Shown: one piece after another, positions 34,803 through 43,580 of the stretch | Position numbering within the stretch: position 1 is the stretch's first letter | Layout of the letters: every line of letters starts with the position of its first letter | Source of the DNA: an uncultured Pelagibacteraceae bacterium | Lineage (GTDB): Bacteria > Pseudomonadota > Alphaproteobacteria > Pelagibacterales > Pelagibacteraceae | Direction: 5' to 3' | DNA length: 64,000 bases | NCBI GenBank assembly: GCA_902566705.1 | Contig: CACFJT010000004.1 | Span: forward strand, 1-64,000 | Program-made: the position numbers and the translations under genes | The notes under the pieces: generated by a model | Database searches by the model: none | Told to the model about the DNA's origin: nothing | Seen by the model: the letters and a program-made list of their open reading frames with translations, nothing else

Positions 34803-35296
34803 GAAAACAAAAAAGGGCAAACAAAGGTTTGCCCTTTTTTTTTAAAGATGAATTTAAAGTTTCATTTGTTATTATTTTTGTATCAGCGATTTTACTAATA
34901 ACTACTTTCACATTCGACATAGTACCTCCAATTTTAAATAGAGGAATTCAGCCAGCAACATTCCCAAAAGCGCTCTTGGTCCTAATAATAGTAATGACAA
35001 TATTAATTTATTATTTAGCAACTAAAAATCCTTGGAAAGTAGAAAAGAAATTACCAAGATCATTCTTTCTAACTTTATCAAGTTTTGTTATTTTTGTAGT
35101 AGTTTCTAAAACACTTGATTTCTTTTTAGCAATATCAGCTTTATCTATCTTTGTCTCTTATTGTTGGGGAGAAAAAAGATTATTTTATTTATTACTAGTT
35201 GGGATTATTTTCCCGATTATTGTTTTTATATTCTTTGAAACTATTTTAGGTTTAAGATTTCCCCCAGGAATAATTACCAACATTTACTATAATTAA
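34790..35296 (+). CDS. tctB: Tripartite tricarboxylate transporter small membrane subunit (TctB)
   Basis: The track ORF begins at a TTG at 34784; the ATG at 34790 is the first normal start and gives 168 residues. Residues 6-20 (RKQKRANKGLPFFFK) are encoded by an intrinsic terminator. There is no further ATG, GTG or TTG in frame before the first membrane segment, so the hairpin lies in the coding sequence unless a rarer start is used. About four membrane segments follow, with NRGIQPATFPKALLVL typical of TctB. TctB assists TctA in the inner membrane. Confidence 0.82.
   Translation: MSNVRKQKRANKGLPFFFKDEFKVSFVIIFVSAILLITTFTFDIVPPILNRGIQPATFPKALLVLIIVMTILIYYLATKNPWKVEKKLPRSFFLTLSSFVIFVVVSKTLDFFLAISALSIFVSYCWGEKRLFYLLLVGIIFPIIVFIFFETILGLRFPPGIITNIYYN
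34811..34843 (+). terminator. Intrinsic terminator inside the 5' end of tctB
   Basis: GGGCAAAC (34815-34822) pairs with GTTTGCCC (34827-34834) around AAAG, followed by nine T residues. It lies 49 bp after the tctC stop and inside codons 8-19 of tctB. Most transcripts from the tctC promoter should end here; ribosomes on the tctB start could disrupt the stem, so it may act as an attenuator. Confidence 0.88.
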
Positions 35297-36778
35297 ATGG
35301 ATAATTTATTATTAATGCTAGCACCACTTTTCAGTTCTAAACTATTATTAGTTTTATTTTTTGGAACTTTATTTGGTTTGATATTAGGTGTGTTGCCAGG
35401 GTTAGGACCAACAACAGGTGGAGCATTGATCTTACCTTTCACAATGACTCTAGATCCATTATCTGCAATTGTTTTATTAACTTCAATTTATTGTGCAGGA
35501 ACCTATGGTGGTGCAATAACAGCTGTACTTATTAATACACCAGGTACCCCAGCAGCTGCAGCCACTTGTTTAGATGGCTATCCTTTAGCACAAAAAGGTG
35601 AAGCTGGAAGAGCTTTAGGTATGGCTACAGTCTCAAGTACTGTTGGAGGTATTTTTAGTGTGATTATACTTGTTTTCTTTGCTCCTATATTGGCGCAACT
35701 TGCTTATGAATTTGGTCAGCCAGAATATTTTGCATTAGCAATATTTGGTTTGACGATGCTTGCTTCAATAGGCGAAGGTAGTCCAATTAAAAATTTAATC
35801 GCAGGTGCATTTGGAATATTGATTTCTACAGTTGGTAAAGATTTTATGACATCAATTGATCGTTTTACTTTTGGGATAAATGAATTAACTGAAGGAATAG
35901 GATTTATACCAGTTGTTGTTGGTTTATTTGCAATGAGTGAAATGCTAACTCAATCTACTTTAATTAATCAGATATTCAATAGAATCGCACTTAAAGCAAT
36001 TAAGTTACCAACTAAAGATGATTATAAAAAAACTTGGAAAACTATTTTAAGATCAAGTGGGATTGGGTCTTTCATTGGAGTATTACCTGCAGAAGGTGGA
36101 ACAGTTGCATCTTTAATTGGTTACTCTGAAGCTAAAAGATTTTCAAAAAATCCAGAAGAATTTGGTAAAGGATCTATTGAAGGTATTGCTGGTGCAGAAG
36201 CTGCAAATAATGCTGCAACGGGAGGTGCGATGGTTCCAACTTTAGCACTCGGTATCCCGGGCAGTGCAACAACTGCAGTTATTCTTACAGGATTGATTAT
36301 TCATGGTGTTAGACCTGGCCCAGATTTATTTAGAGAACAACCAGATTTTTTGTATGGAATATTTGGTGCTATGTTGATTGCCAATATCCTATTTTTTATA
36401 TTTGGATTTTTTGGAGCAAAAATTTTTGCAAGAATAACTTTAGTTCCAAATAAAATTTTATGGCCAATGATATTTGCAGTTTCTGTATGTGGAACTTATT
36501 CTTTAAACCAATCAATAATTGATGTTTGGATAATGTTATTTTTTGGAGTACTGGGTTTCTTTATGAGAAGATATGGTTTTTCTGTTGTTCCAGTTATTAT
36601 TGGATTAATTTTGGGTGAGTTAGTTGAAGGAACTCTAAGACAATCTTTAGTTATATTCGATGGTAATTGGTTGATGTTTTTCACAAGACCAATTGCTTTA
36701 ACATTCTTTATTTTATCTTTAATTGCTTTAGCTTTTCCTTTAATAAGATCAAGAAAATTAAAAAGAAATAATGATTAA
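35297..36778 (+). CDS. tctA: Tripartite tricarboxylate transporter large permease (TctA)
   Basis: A 493-residue membrane protein with about a dozen hydrophobic segments. The duplicated TctA signatures are present: [20 protein letters not shown] near residue 30 with [20 protein letters not shown], and the second-half [21 protein letters not shown] with [13 protein letters not shown]. It forms the sodium- or proton-coupled channel for the TctC ligand. It begins one base after the tctB stop and overlaps the next SDR gene by 8 bp. Confidence 0.94.
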   Translation: MDNLLLMLAPLFSSKLLLVLFFGTLFGLILGVLPGLGPTTGGALILPFTMTLDPLSAIVLLTSIYCAGTYGGAITAVLINTPGTPAAAATCLDGYPLAQKGEAGRALGMATVSSTVGGIFSVIILVFFAPILAQLAYEFGQPEYFALAIFGLTMLASIGEGSPIKNLIAGAFGILISTVGKDFMTSIDRFTFGINELTEGIGFIPVVVGLFAMSEMLTQSTLINQIFNRIALKAIKLPTKDDYKKTWKTILRSSGIGSFIGVLPAEGGTVASLIGYSEAKRFSKNPEEFGKGSIEGIAGAEAANNAATGGAMVPTLALGIPGSATTAVILTGLIIHGVRPGPDLFREQPDFLYGIFGAMLIANILFFIFGFFGAKIFARITLVPNKILWPMIFAVSVCGTYSLNQSIIDVWIMLFFGVLGFFMRRYGFSVVPVIIGLILGELVEGTLRQSLVIFDGNWLMFFTRPIALTFFILSLIALAFPLIRSRKLKRNND

Positions 36779-37520
36779 GTTTGATTTAAATAATAGAGTA
36801 GCGGTTGTTACGGGTGGGGCCCAAGGTTTTGGTTTAGCTATAACAAAAAGATTTATTGAGGCTGGCGCAAAAGTTATAATATGGGATATTGATGAAATTG
36901 AGGTTAAAAAGGCGATCAATAAAGTAAAATCAGAAAATTTAAATCATCAAATAGTTGATGTTACTGATTTTGATGTAGTTCATAAAAATTTGGAGGAAAT
37001 AGAAAGGAATTACGGCAAAATAGATATTTTCATAAATAATGCTGGCATAACTGGAACGAATACCACTGTCGCTGATTATCCTTTGGACGAATGGAAAAAG
37101 GTAATAAATGTAAACTTAAATTCCATTTTTTACTGTTGTAAGGCTGTTGTTCCCTTTATGATGAAAAATGAATATGGGAGAATTGTAAATATTTCTTCAA
37201 TTGCTGGGAAAGAAGGGAATCCAAATGCTAGTGCATACAGCACTTCCAAAGCAGGAGTAATTGGATTAACAAAATCATTGGGTAAAGAACTTGCAAATAA
37301 AAATATCGCTGTCAATTGTGTAACTCCTGCAGCTGCAAAAACTAGAATATTTGAACAAATGACAGAGGAACATATTAATTATATGTTATCAAAAATTCCT
37401 AGAAATAAATTTGCAAAGGTAGAAGAATTAGCTTCCTTAGTCACGTGGTTAGCTAGTGAAGAAAATTCGTTTTCTACAGCTGCTGTTTTTGATTTGAGTG
37501 GTGGGAGGGCTACTTATTAA
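36771..37520 (+). CDS. SDR-family dehydrogenase
   Basis: A 249-residue classical short-chain dehydrogenase. VVTGGAQGFGLAITKRF binds the cofactor, NNAG is conserved, and the catalytic serine and YSTSK lie in NISSIAGKEGNPNASAYSTSKAG. The aspartate after the second strand (WDIDE) suggests preference for NAD. It overlaps tctA and is followed at once by a ROK kinase, so the substrate may be an imported sugar acid or sugar. No closer assignment is possible. Confidence 0.87.
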   Translation: MIKFDLNNRVAVVTGGAQGFGLAITKRFIEAGAKVIIWDIDEIEVKKAINKVKSENLNHQIVDVTDFDVVHKNLEEIERNYGKIDIFINNAGITGTNTTVADYPLDEWKKVINVNLNSIFYCCKAVVPFMMKNEYGRIVNISSIAGKEGNPNASAYSTSKAGVIGLTKSLGKELANKNIAVNCVTPAAAKTRIFEQMTEEHINYMLSKIPRNKFAKVEELASLVTWLASEENSFSTAAVFDLSGGRATY

Positions 37521-37521
37521 T

Positions 37522-38424
37522 ATGCAAGTAGGTATTGATGTTGGAGCTACTAAAATTGAAAGTGTAGTTCTTGAACACGATGGTCAAGAAAAACATAGAT
37601 CAAGAATATCATGTCCAAAAGATTATACTCAAATTGTAACTGCAATAAGAGACATTCATAAAAAATTAGAACAAGAATTTAAAAAAGAACTTCCAATTGG
37701 AGTTTGTCATCCAGGAGTACACTCTCCACAAACGGGATTGGTAAAGAATGCTCCAAATATTACATGGTTAGAGAAAAAACCTTTTCAAAATGATTTACGT
37801 AAAGCACTTGGAAAGGAAGTTTTTTGTGAGAACGATGCGAATTGTTTTGCATTATCTGAATCTATAGATGGATCAGGAAAGCATTATAAAATTGTCTACG
37901 GTATTATTTTAGGATCTGGTGTAGGTGGTGGATTAGTTATAGATAAAAAAATTGTTAGTGGCCCTAACGGTGTTGCAGGAGAATGGGGTCATAATCAAAT
38001 ACCATATTTCGCAGCAAAAAAAGAAAAATTTGACTCTAGTAATGCACGTGAAGCAGAGATTGAAAGTTTTTTATCAGGGCTAGGTTTAGCTAGAAGGTTT
38101 AATAAAATTTATGGAAAAAATTTAAAAACAAATGAAATCTTTGAATTAAATAGAAAACATGATTTGGATGCAGAAAGATTTATAGATGATTTCAAAGTAA
38201 ATTTAGCAATGTCACTCTCAAGTATAATAAATATTTTAGATCCAGATGCTTTTGTTTTTGGCGGTGGTGTTTCAAATGAAATAGATTTTTTACATGAGGT
38301 AGATTCATTGGTAAGAAAATTTGTAATTGGAAGGGAATATGAAGGCGTCTTTTTAAAACCAAAATTTGGTGATGCTAGTGGCGTTCGTGGTGCTGCAAGA
38401 CTAGGCAGAAGCGCGACATATTAG
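37522..38424 (+). CDS. ROK-family sugar kinase lacking the zinc-binding cysteines
   Basis: The track ORF starts at 37498 within the SDR gene; the ATG at 37522, next to the SDR stop, gives MQVGIDVGATKIES and 300 residues. ATP-binding and catalytic parts (GVCHPGVHS, CENDANCFALSE, GSGVGGGLVIDKK) look intact. After GEWGHNQIP, where most ROK kinases carry a CxCGxxGCxE zinc site, this protein reads FDSSNAREAEIESFLSG with no cysteine. It resembles fructokinase or N-acetylhexosamine kinase; the substrate is unknown. Confidence 0.83.
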   Translation: MQVGIDVGATKIESVVLEHDGQEKHRSRISCPKDYTQIVTAIRDIHKKLEQEFKKELPIGVCHPGVHSPQTGLVKNAPNITWLEKKPFQNDLRKALGKEVFCENDANCFALSESIDGSGKHYKIVYGIILGSGVGGGLVIDKKIVSGPNGVAGEWGHNQIPYFAAKKEKFDSSNAREAEIESFLSGLGLARRFNKIYGKNLKTNEIFELNRKHDLDAERFIDDFKVNLAMSLSSIINILDPDAFVFGGGVSNEIDFLHEVDSLVRKFVIGREYEGVFLKPKFGDASGVRGAARLGRSATY

Positions 38425-38616
38425 AACTTCAACCTTAAATTGAATTTACTTTTTTAACTTTTTTAATTTACTAAAAAAAATACTGCAAAATAAGGATAAA
38501 AAGCAATATCAATTTTTAGTTGCATAGCGTTTTTTTAATTATCAATTGGTAATTATTCTACTTATAGTTTCGTTTTTAAAAAATAGTTAACTAAATAAAA
38601 AAGAGGAAGATACGAT
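38425..38616 (+). promoter_or_regulatory. Leader of the glucose-type ABC operon with a near-palindrome
   Basis: This 192-bp spacer is the longest in the window. AATTATCAATTGGTAATT at 38537-38554 is symmetric at 16 of 18 positions and lies about 71 bp before the binding-protein ATG, which fits an operator. A GAGGAAG Shine-Dalgarno lies just before the start. No regulator gene is adjacent. Nothing else is visible besides T- and A-rich runs. Confidence 0.4.
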
Positions 38617-39873
38617 ATGAAAAAACTAATAATTGCTTTAATTACATTAGCGTTCACATCTACTTCATCAATCGCAGGACCTAAGATAGAGGTATTGCAC
38701 TGGTGGACGTCTGGAGGGGAAGCTGCTGCACTTAAAGTTTTAAAAGATGATTTTGCTGCAAATGGTGGTGAATGGATGGACATGCCTGTAACAGGTGGTG
38801 GTGGAGACGCTGCTAACGTTGCTTTAAAAGCAAGAATAGTTGCTGGTGATCCTCCTTCAGCATCTCAAATTAAAGGTCCTACAATTCAAGAGTATGACCA
38901 AGAAGGTGTTGTGGCTCCATATAATATTGATCCAATTGCTCAATCTGAAGGTTGGGATAAACTTTTAGATCCGATGATTGCTGCTGTACATAAATGTCAA
39001 AATAACAGTGGACCATATTGTGCTGCACCAGTTAACATTCATAGAATTGACTGGATGTGGGCAAACAAAGCTGTATTTGACGCTAATGGTATTTCAGTTC
39101 CAACAACTTGGGATGAAGTAAATGCTGCTGCAGAAAAATTAAAAGCTGCAGGAATAATTCCATTTGCTCACGGTGGTCAAGCTTGGCAAGATGCTACAGT
39201 ATTTGAAGCAGTTGCTATGGGTATTGGTGGAAATAATTATTACAAAAACTGTTATGTTGATCTAAAAGAAAGTTGTTTAAGAAGTGAGACTACAGTTAAA
39301 GTTTTTGATCAAATGAGAAAACTTCAAAGTTATACTGATGAAGGTAGTCCAGGAAGAGACTGGAACGTTGCTACTGGAATGGTAATTGAGGGAAAAGCTG
39401 GTTTCCAAATAATGGGTGACTGGGCAAAAGGTGAATTTACAGCTGCTGGAAAAGTTCCAGGTGTAGATTACTACTGTGCTCCTACGCCTTCAAATAATGG
39501 ATATTTATACAATGTAGATAGCTTCATATTCTACAAAACTAGTGATCCAGAAAAACAAGAGGGTCAAAAACTACTAGCAAAACTTATGATGGGTAAAAAC
39601 TTCCAAAAAGTATTTAACCTATACAAAGGTTCAATCCCAGCTAGACTAGATGTTCCAATGGATGAGTTTGATAAATGTGCGAAAACTTCTAACTCTGATA
39701 TAAAAACAGCTGGTGCTAGTGGCGGATTAGTTCCAAGTTTTGCTCATGGTATGGCTCAAGGAAATACTATGAAAGCTGCACTTCAAGATATTATTACAGA
39801 ACACTTCAATTCTGATATGTCTTCAGTAGACGCTGCGAATGCTTTAGCTGACTCAGTTTTAGCAAATATGTAG
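38617..39873 (+). CDS. Glucose-type ABC transporter substrate-binding protein (family 1)
   Basis: A 418-residue periplasmic protein. The signal peptide ends near SSIAG at residue 21. The mature start KIEVLHWWTSGGEAAALKVL and PVTGGGGDAANVALKARIVAG closely follow the GtsA glucose/mannose-binding family of pseudomonads. Sugar identity is inferred from that likeness. It has a long leader and is directly followed by a strong terminator, then by two permease genes and an ATPase gene. Confidence 0.9.
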   Translation: MKKLIIALITLAFTSTSSIAGPKIEVLHWWTSGGEAAALKVLKDDFAANGGEWMDMPVTGGGGDAANVALKARIVAGDPPSASQIKGPTIQEYDQEGVVAPYNIDPIAQSEGWDKLLDPMIAAVHKCQNNSGPYCAAPVNIHRIDWMWANKAVFDANGISVPTTWDEVNAAAEKLKAAGIIPFAHGGQAWQDATVFEAVAMGIGGNNYYKNCYVDLKESCLRSETTVKVFDQMRKLQSYTDEGSPGRDWNVATGMVIEGKAGFQIMGDWAKGEFTAAGKVPGVDYYCAPTPSNNGYLYNVDSFIFYKTSDPEKQEGQKLLAKLMMGKNFQKVFNLYKGSIPARLDVPMDEFDKCAKTSNSDIKTAGASGGLVPSFAHGMAQGNTMKAALQDIITEHFNSDMSSVDAANALADSVLANM

Positions 39874-39886
39874 TTCATAAAAAATT

Positions 39887-39920
39887 AAAAGGCCACTTTT
39901 GATTAAGTGGCCTTTTTTTT
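39887..39920 (+). terminator. Intrinsic terminator between binding-protein and permease genes
   Basis: AAGGCCACTT (39889-39898) pairs with AAGTGGCCTT (39905-39914) around TTGATT, followed by a run of T residues. It starts 15 bp after the binding-protein stop and 25 bp before the permease ATG. It should let only part of the transcripts continue, giving excess binding protein. Confidence 0.93.
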
Positions 39921-39944
39921 AAATCTTAATAAAAAATATTTATA

Positions 39945-40820
39945 ATGTTTAAGTGGTTAGAAAAAAATTTGCCTAAAATTGTAATGGCTCCAGCAGTAGG
40001 TTTAATTGGTTGGTTTGTTTATGGATTTGTACTTTGGACTTTATATATATCTTTTACAAATTCTAAAATTTTACCAAAGTACGAACTATGGGGTTTTGGA
40101 CAATATGAGAAACTTTGGGCATCAAGGAAATGGCTTATAGCAGTAGACAACTTACTTATATTTACAGCTCTTTTTTTAATTTTCTGTGTGGTGATTGGAA
40201 TTATTCTTGCAATATTTTTGGATCAAAAAATTAGAGCAGAGGGTTTATTAAGAACAATTTATTTATACCCAATGGCTCTGTCATTCATTGTTACAGGAAC
40301 TGCATGGAAATGGATATTAAATCCAACTTTAGGTATACAAAAAATGTTTAGAGATTGGGGTTTTGAGGACTTTACCTTTGATTGGTTGGTAGATAGAGAA
40401 ATGGCAATTTATACCATAGTAATAGCAGGTGTTTGGCAATCTGCAGGTTTTGTAATGGCGTTATTTCTAGCAGGATTAAGATCAGTTGAGGACGAAATTG
40501 TTAAGGCTGCAAAAATAGATGGTGCAAGTCTATTTACAGTTTACTGGAAGATTTTACTACCAATGATGAGACCAGTTTTTTTTACAAGTTTTGTAATTTT
40601 AGTTCATATATCCATAAAAAGTTATGATCTTATAGTGGCATTAACTCAAGGTGGACCAGGTATTTCTACAACTATGCCTGCGTTGTATATGACACAAACA
40701 GCATTTCACAAAAGTCAGGTTGGTTTATCTGCTGCAAGTGCGATGATGATGTTTATGGCTGTAGCTGCTGTAATTATTCCATATTTATATTCAGAGTTAA
40801 GGAGAGAAAATGCAAGGTAA
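39945..40820 (+). CDS. Glucose-type ABC transporter permease 1 (MalF type)
   Basis: A 291-residue permease with six membrane segments and the EAA motif IVKAAKIDGASLFTVYWKIL in the second half. It is the MalF-like partner of the following MalG-type protein. There is no Shine-Dalgarno before its ATG, which lies just beyond the terminator, so expression should depend on read-through. It overlaps the next gene by 11 bp. Confidence 0.92.
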   Translation: MFKWLEKNLPKIVMAPAVGLIGWFVYGFVLWTLYISFTNSKILPKYELWGFGQYEKLWASRKWLIAVDNLLIFTALFLIFCVVIGIILAIFLDQKIRAEGLLRTIYLYPMALSFIVTGTAWKWILNPTLGIQKMFRDWGFEDFTFDWLVDREMAIYTIVIAGVWQSAGFVMALFLAGLRSVEDEIVKAAKIDGASLFTVYWKILLPMMRPVFFTSFVILVHISIKSYDLIVALTQGGPGISTTMPALYMTQTAFHKSQVGLSAASAMMMFMAVAAVIIPYLYSELRRENAR

Positions 40821-41715
40821 TTTAAAATCATCTTCTTACCAACAATTAGAGCAAAAATCTAAATATACAAACATGTTTTTGAGGTGGTTCTTGTATTTTA
40901 TATTAATTGTTTTTGCTTCTTATTTCATTTTTCCTCTTTATGTTATGGTAGTTACTTCTTTAAAAACAATGGAAGAGATCCGTCAAGGAACTCTTTTAAG
41001 TTGGCCAAACGGATTAAATTTAGAATCTTGGGCTGTTGCATGGGGAGGTCGAGGTTATGGAGCCGGTGACACTTTTTTAAGACCATATTTTTGGAATTCA
41101 ATAAAGATGGTTGTGCCAGCAGTATTTTTTTCAACATTTATTGGAGCGATGACGGGTTATGTTTTAACTAAATGGAGATTTAAAGGAGATCAGTGGGTTT
41201 TCCTTTTTTTATTATTTGGATGTTTCATACCTTTTCAAGCAATATTACTACCAATGGCCAGAACCCTTGGAGTATTAGGAATTTCAAATTCAGTAATTGG
41301 GTTAGTTTTAGTTCATACAGTTTATGGAATACCTTTTACTACATTATTTTTTAGAAATTATTATATTTCTGTTCCAACAGAATTAGTTAAAGCTGCCAGA
41401 ATAGATGGAGCTGGGTTTTTTAAAATATTTTTCAAAATTTTACTTCCAATATCAGCGCCAATTATTGTCGTAACTGTAATTTGGCAGTTTACACAAATAT
41501 GGAATGATTTTTTATTTGGATCAACTTTCTCATTTGGAGAGGCAGCACCTATACAGGTTGCATTAAATAATATGGTTTTGTCAAGTACAAGTGTAAAAGA
41601 ATATAATGTAGATATGGCTTCAGCTATTATAGCCGGCATTCCAACACTTATAGTTTATGTATTAGCAGGTAAATATTTTATTAGAGGATTAACTTCAGGA
41701 GCAGTGAAAGGATAA
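40810..41715 (+). CDS. Glucose-type ABC transporter permease 2 (MalG type)
   Basis: A 301-residue permease with six membrane segments. The EAA motif LVKAARIDGAGFFKIFFKIL is in the second half, and the C-terminus ends in FIRGLTSGAVKG, as usual for MalG-type subunits. A GGAGAG Shine-Dalgarno lies in the upstream gene. It pairs with the MalF-type subunit and is followed by the ATPase gene after 2 bp. Confidence 0.92.
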   Translation: MQGNLKSSSYQQLEQKSKYTNMFLRWFLYFILIVFASYFIFPLYVMVVTSLKTMEEIRQGTLLSWPNGLNLESWAVAWGGRGYGAGDTFLRPYFWNSIKMVVPAVFFSTFIGAMTGYVLTKWRFKGDQWVFLFLLFGCFIPFQAILLPMARTLGVLGISNSVIGLVLVHTVYGIPFTTLFFRNYYISVPTELVKAARIDGAGFFKIFFKILLPISAPIIVVTVIWQFTQIWNDFLFGSTFSFGEAAPIQVALNNMVLSSTSVKEYNVDMASAIIAGIPTLIVYVLAGKYFIRGLTSGAVKG

Positions 41716-41717
41716 TA

Positions 41718-42812
41718 ATGAAAACATTAAAAATTGAAGAGCTATCAAAAAACTTTGGATCGACTGAGGTTTTAAAAAAAATTAATTTAGAAATAGATGA
41801 AGGAAATTTCCTAGTTCTTTTAGGACCATCTGGATGCGGAAAATCAACCTTATTAAATATTATTGCAGGATTAGAAACGATTAATGAAGGTGATGTTTTT
41901 ATTGATGATTATAATGTTAGCAAAGTAGAGCCAAAAGACCGGAATATTGCTATGGTTTTTCAATCTTACGCTCTGTATCCATCTATGAATGTTAAGGAGA
42001 ATATGATTTTTGGTCTTAAACAGGCAAAAACATCTAAGGAAAAAATACAAGAACAGTTAGAAAAAGTCTCAAAATTTCTTCAGGTAGATCAATTGTTAGA
42101 GAGAAAACCTTCTCAATTATCTGGAGGACAACGACAACGTGTTGCTATTGGTAGAGCTCTCGTAAGGGAACCAAGAATATTTTTGTTTGACGAACCTTTA
42201 TCTAACTTAGATGCAAAGCTACGGGTTGAAATGAGGAGAGAAATAAAAAAACTTCATCAACAACTAAAAACAACAGTTGTTTATGTGACCCATGATCAAA
42301 CAGAGGCAATGAGTTTGGGTACTAACATTGCAATTATGAATCATGGAGTAATTCAACAAAATGATACTCCTGAAAAAATTTACAACAAGCCAAGCAACAC
42401 TTTTGTTGCAGACTTTATTGGATCTCCATCAATGAATCTTATTAAGGGGATCTTAAAAGAAAATTCAGGAGACTTATTATTTACAGTGGGTGGATCAAAT
42501 TTAGAAATTCCAATAAGAGATTATGATTTTAAAGATAAATTAAATTTAAATAATAAAGAAGTTTTCTTTGGTATAAGACCAGAACATATATTTTTTAAAA
42601 AATTTAATGAAAGTGATTTTGAAATTAATTTAAGAGCAGATCTAAGTGAGTACATAGGTCATGAGCAAATAATGACATTTGATTATGCAAATCAAGAAGT
42701 TTTAGCTAAATTTCCATCTACAATTAAAATAGATCTGGGGAAAGAAACAAAATTATATTTTGATTTAACTCAAGCATCTTTATTTGACGCTCAAACAGAG
42801 GAAAGAATATAG
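41718..42812 (+). CDS. Sugar ABC transporter ATPase (UgpC/MsmK type)
   Basis: A 364-residue ATPase. Walker A GPSGCGKST is near residue 37, the signature is QLSGGQRQRVAIGRA and Walker B IFLFDEPLSNLDAK, followed by a C-terminal regulatory (OB-type) domain from about residue 240 with FGIRPEHIFF. It energises the glucose-type importer. It ends two bases before the SDR start. Confidence 0.94.
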   Translation: MKTLKIEELSKNFGSTEVLKKINLEIDEGNFLVLLGPSGCGKSTLLNIIAGLETINEGDVFIDDYNVSKVEPKDRNIAMVFQSYALYPSMNVKENMIFGLKQAKTSKEKIQEQLEKVSKFLQVDQLLERKPSQLSGGQRQRVAIGRALVREPRIFLFDEPLSNLDAKLRVEMRREIKKLHQQLKTTVVYVTHDQTEAMSLGTNIAIMNHGVIQQNDTPEKIYNKPSNTFVADFIGSPSMNLIKGILKENSGDLLFTVGGSNLEIPIRDYDFKDKLNLNNKEVFFGIRPEHIFFKKFNESDFEINLRADLSEYIGHEQIMTFDYANQEVLAKFPSTIKIDLGKETKLYFDLTQASLFDAQTEERI

Positions 42813-42813
42813 T

Positions 42814-43575
42814 ATGAAAGTAAAATATTCAGATTTAAAAAATAAGAGAATATTTATAACTGGTGGAGGTTCAGGAATAGGAGCATCAATTGTTGAGCAT
42901 TTTTGTGAGCAAGGAAGCGAAGTTCATTTTGTTGATATTAATTTAAAAGAAACAAGGAAATTATTAAACAAAATAAAAAAAAATAAATTTAGATTACCGA
43001 CATTTATAGAGTGTAATTTATTAGATATTAATAAATTAGAAAAAATTATTAAAAAAATTATTTCTACCAAAGGACCAATACATGCTTTAATTAACAATGC
43101 AGCCAACGATGATAGGCATACTACAGATCAGGTTGATGAAAAATATTGGCAAAATAGAATGGATGTAAATTTAAAACATTATTTCTTTGCTGCAAAGGCA
43201 GTTATAAAAGGAATGAAAAAAATTAAAGCAGGATCTATTGTAAATTTAAGTTCAGTCTCATGGATGTTAGGAGAAGGAGATAAAGTAGTTTATGAAACGG
43301 CTAAATCTGCTGTTGTAGGTTTAACAAGATCATTTGCTCAAGAATATGGAAAATACAATATTAGAACAAATTCAGTTGTACCTGGTTCAATTGCAACTGA
43401 AAGACAAATTAAACATTGGTTAACACCAAAATATAAAAAGCTTATCTTGGACAGCCAAGCTTTAAAAAGACAGTTAAAACCAAACGATGTAGCTCAGTTA
43501 GTGATGTTTTTAGCGTCAGATCAATCATCTGGATGTACAAAACAAAGCTTTATTGTTGATGGTGGTATAACTTGA
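42814..43575 (+). CDS. SDR-family dehydrogenase (sugar 1-dehydrogenase-like)
   Basis: The track ORF starts within the ATPase gene at 42784; the ATG at 42814 directly after its stop gives 253 residues. FITGGGSGIGASIVEHF binds the cofactor, the catalytic serine is in NLSSVSW and the tyrosine-lysine pair in YETAKSAVVGLTR. Position between a sugar importer and an aldose 1-epimerase suggests oxidation of a free aldose to its lactone. That is inference; the family is functionally broad. Confidence 0.85.
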   Translation: MKVKYSDLKNKRIFITGGGSGIGASIVEHFCEQGSEVHFVDINLKETRKLLNKIKKNKFRLPTFIECNLLDINKLEKIIKKIISTKGPIHALINNAANDDRHTTDQVDEKYWQNRMDVNLKHYFFAAKAVIKGMKKIKAGSIVNLSSVSWMLGEGDKVVYETAKSAVVGLTRSFAQEYGKYNIRTNSVVPGSIATERQIKHWLTPKYKKLILDSQALKRQLKPNDVAQLVMFLASDQSSGCTKQSFIVDGGIT

Positions 43576-43580
43576 TCTAG

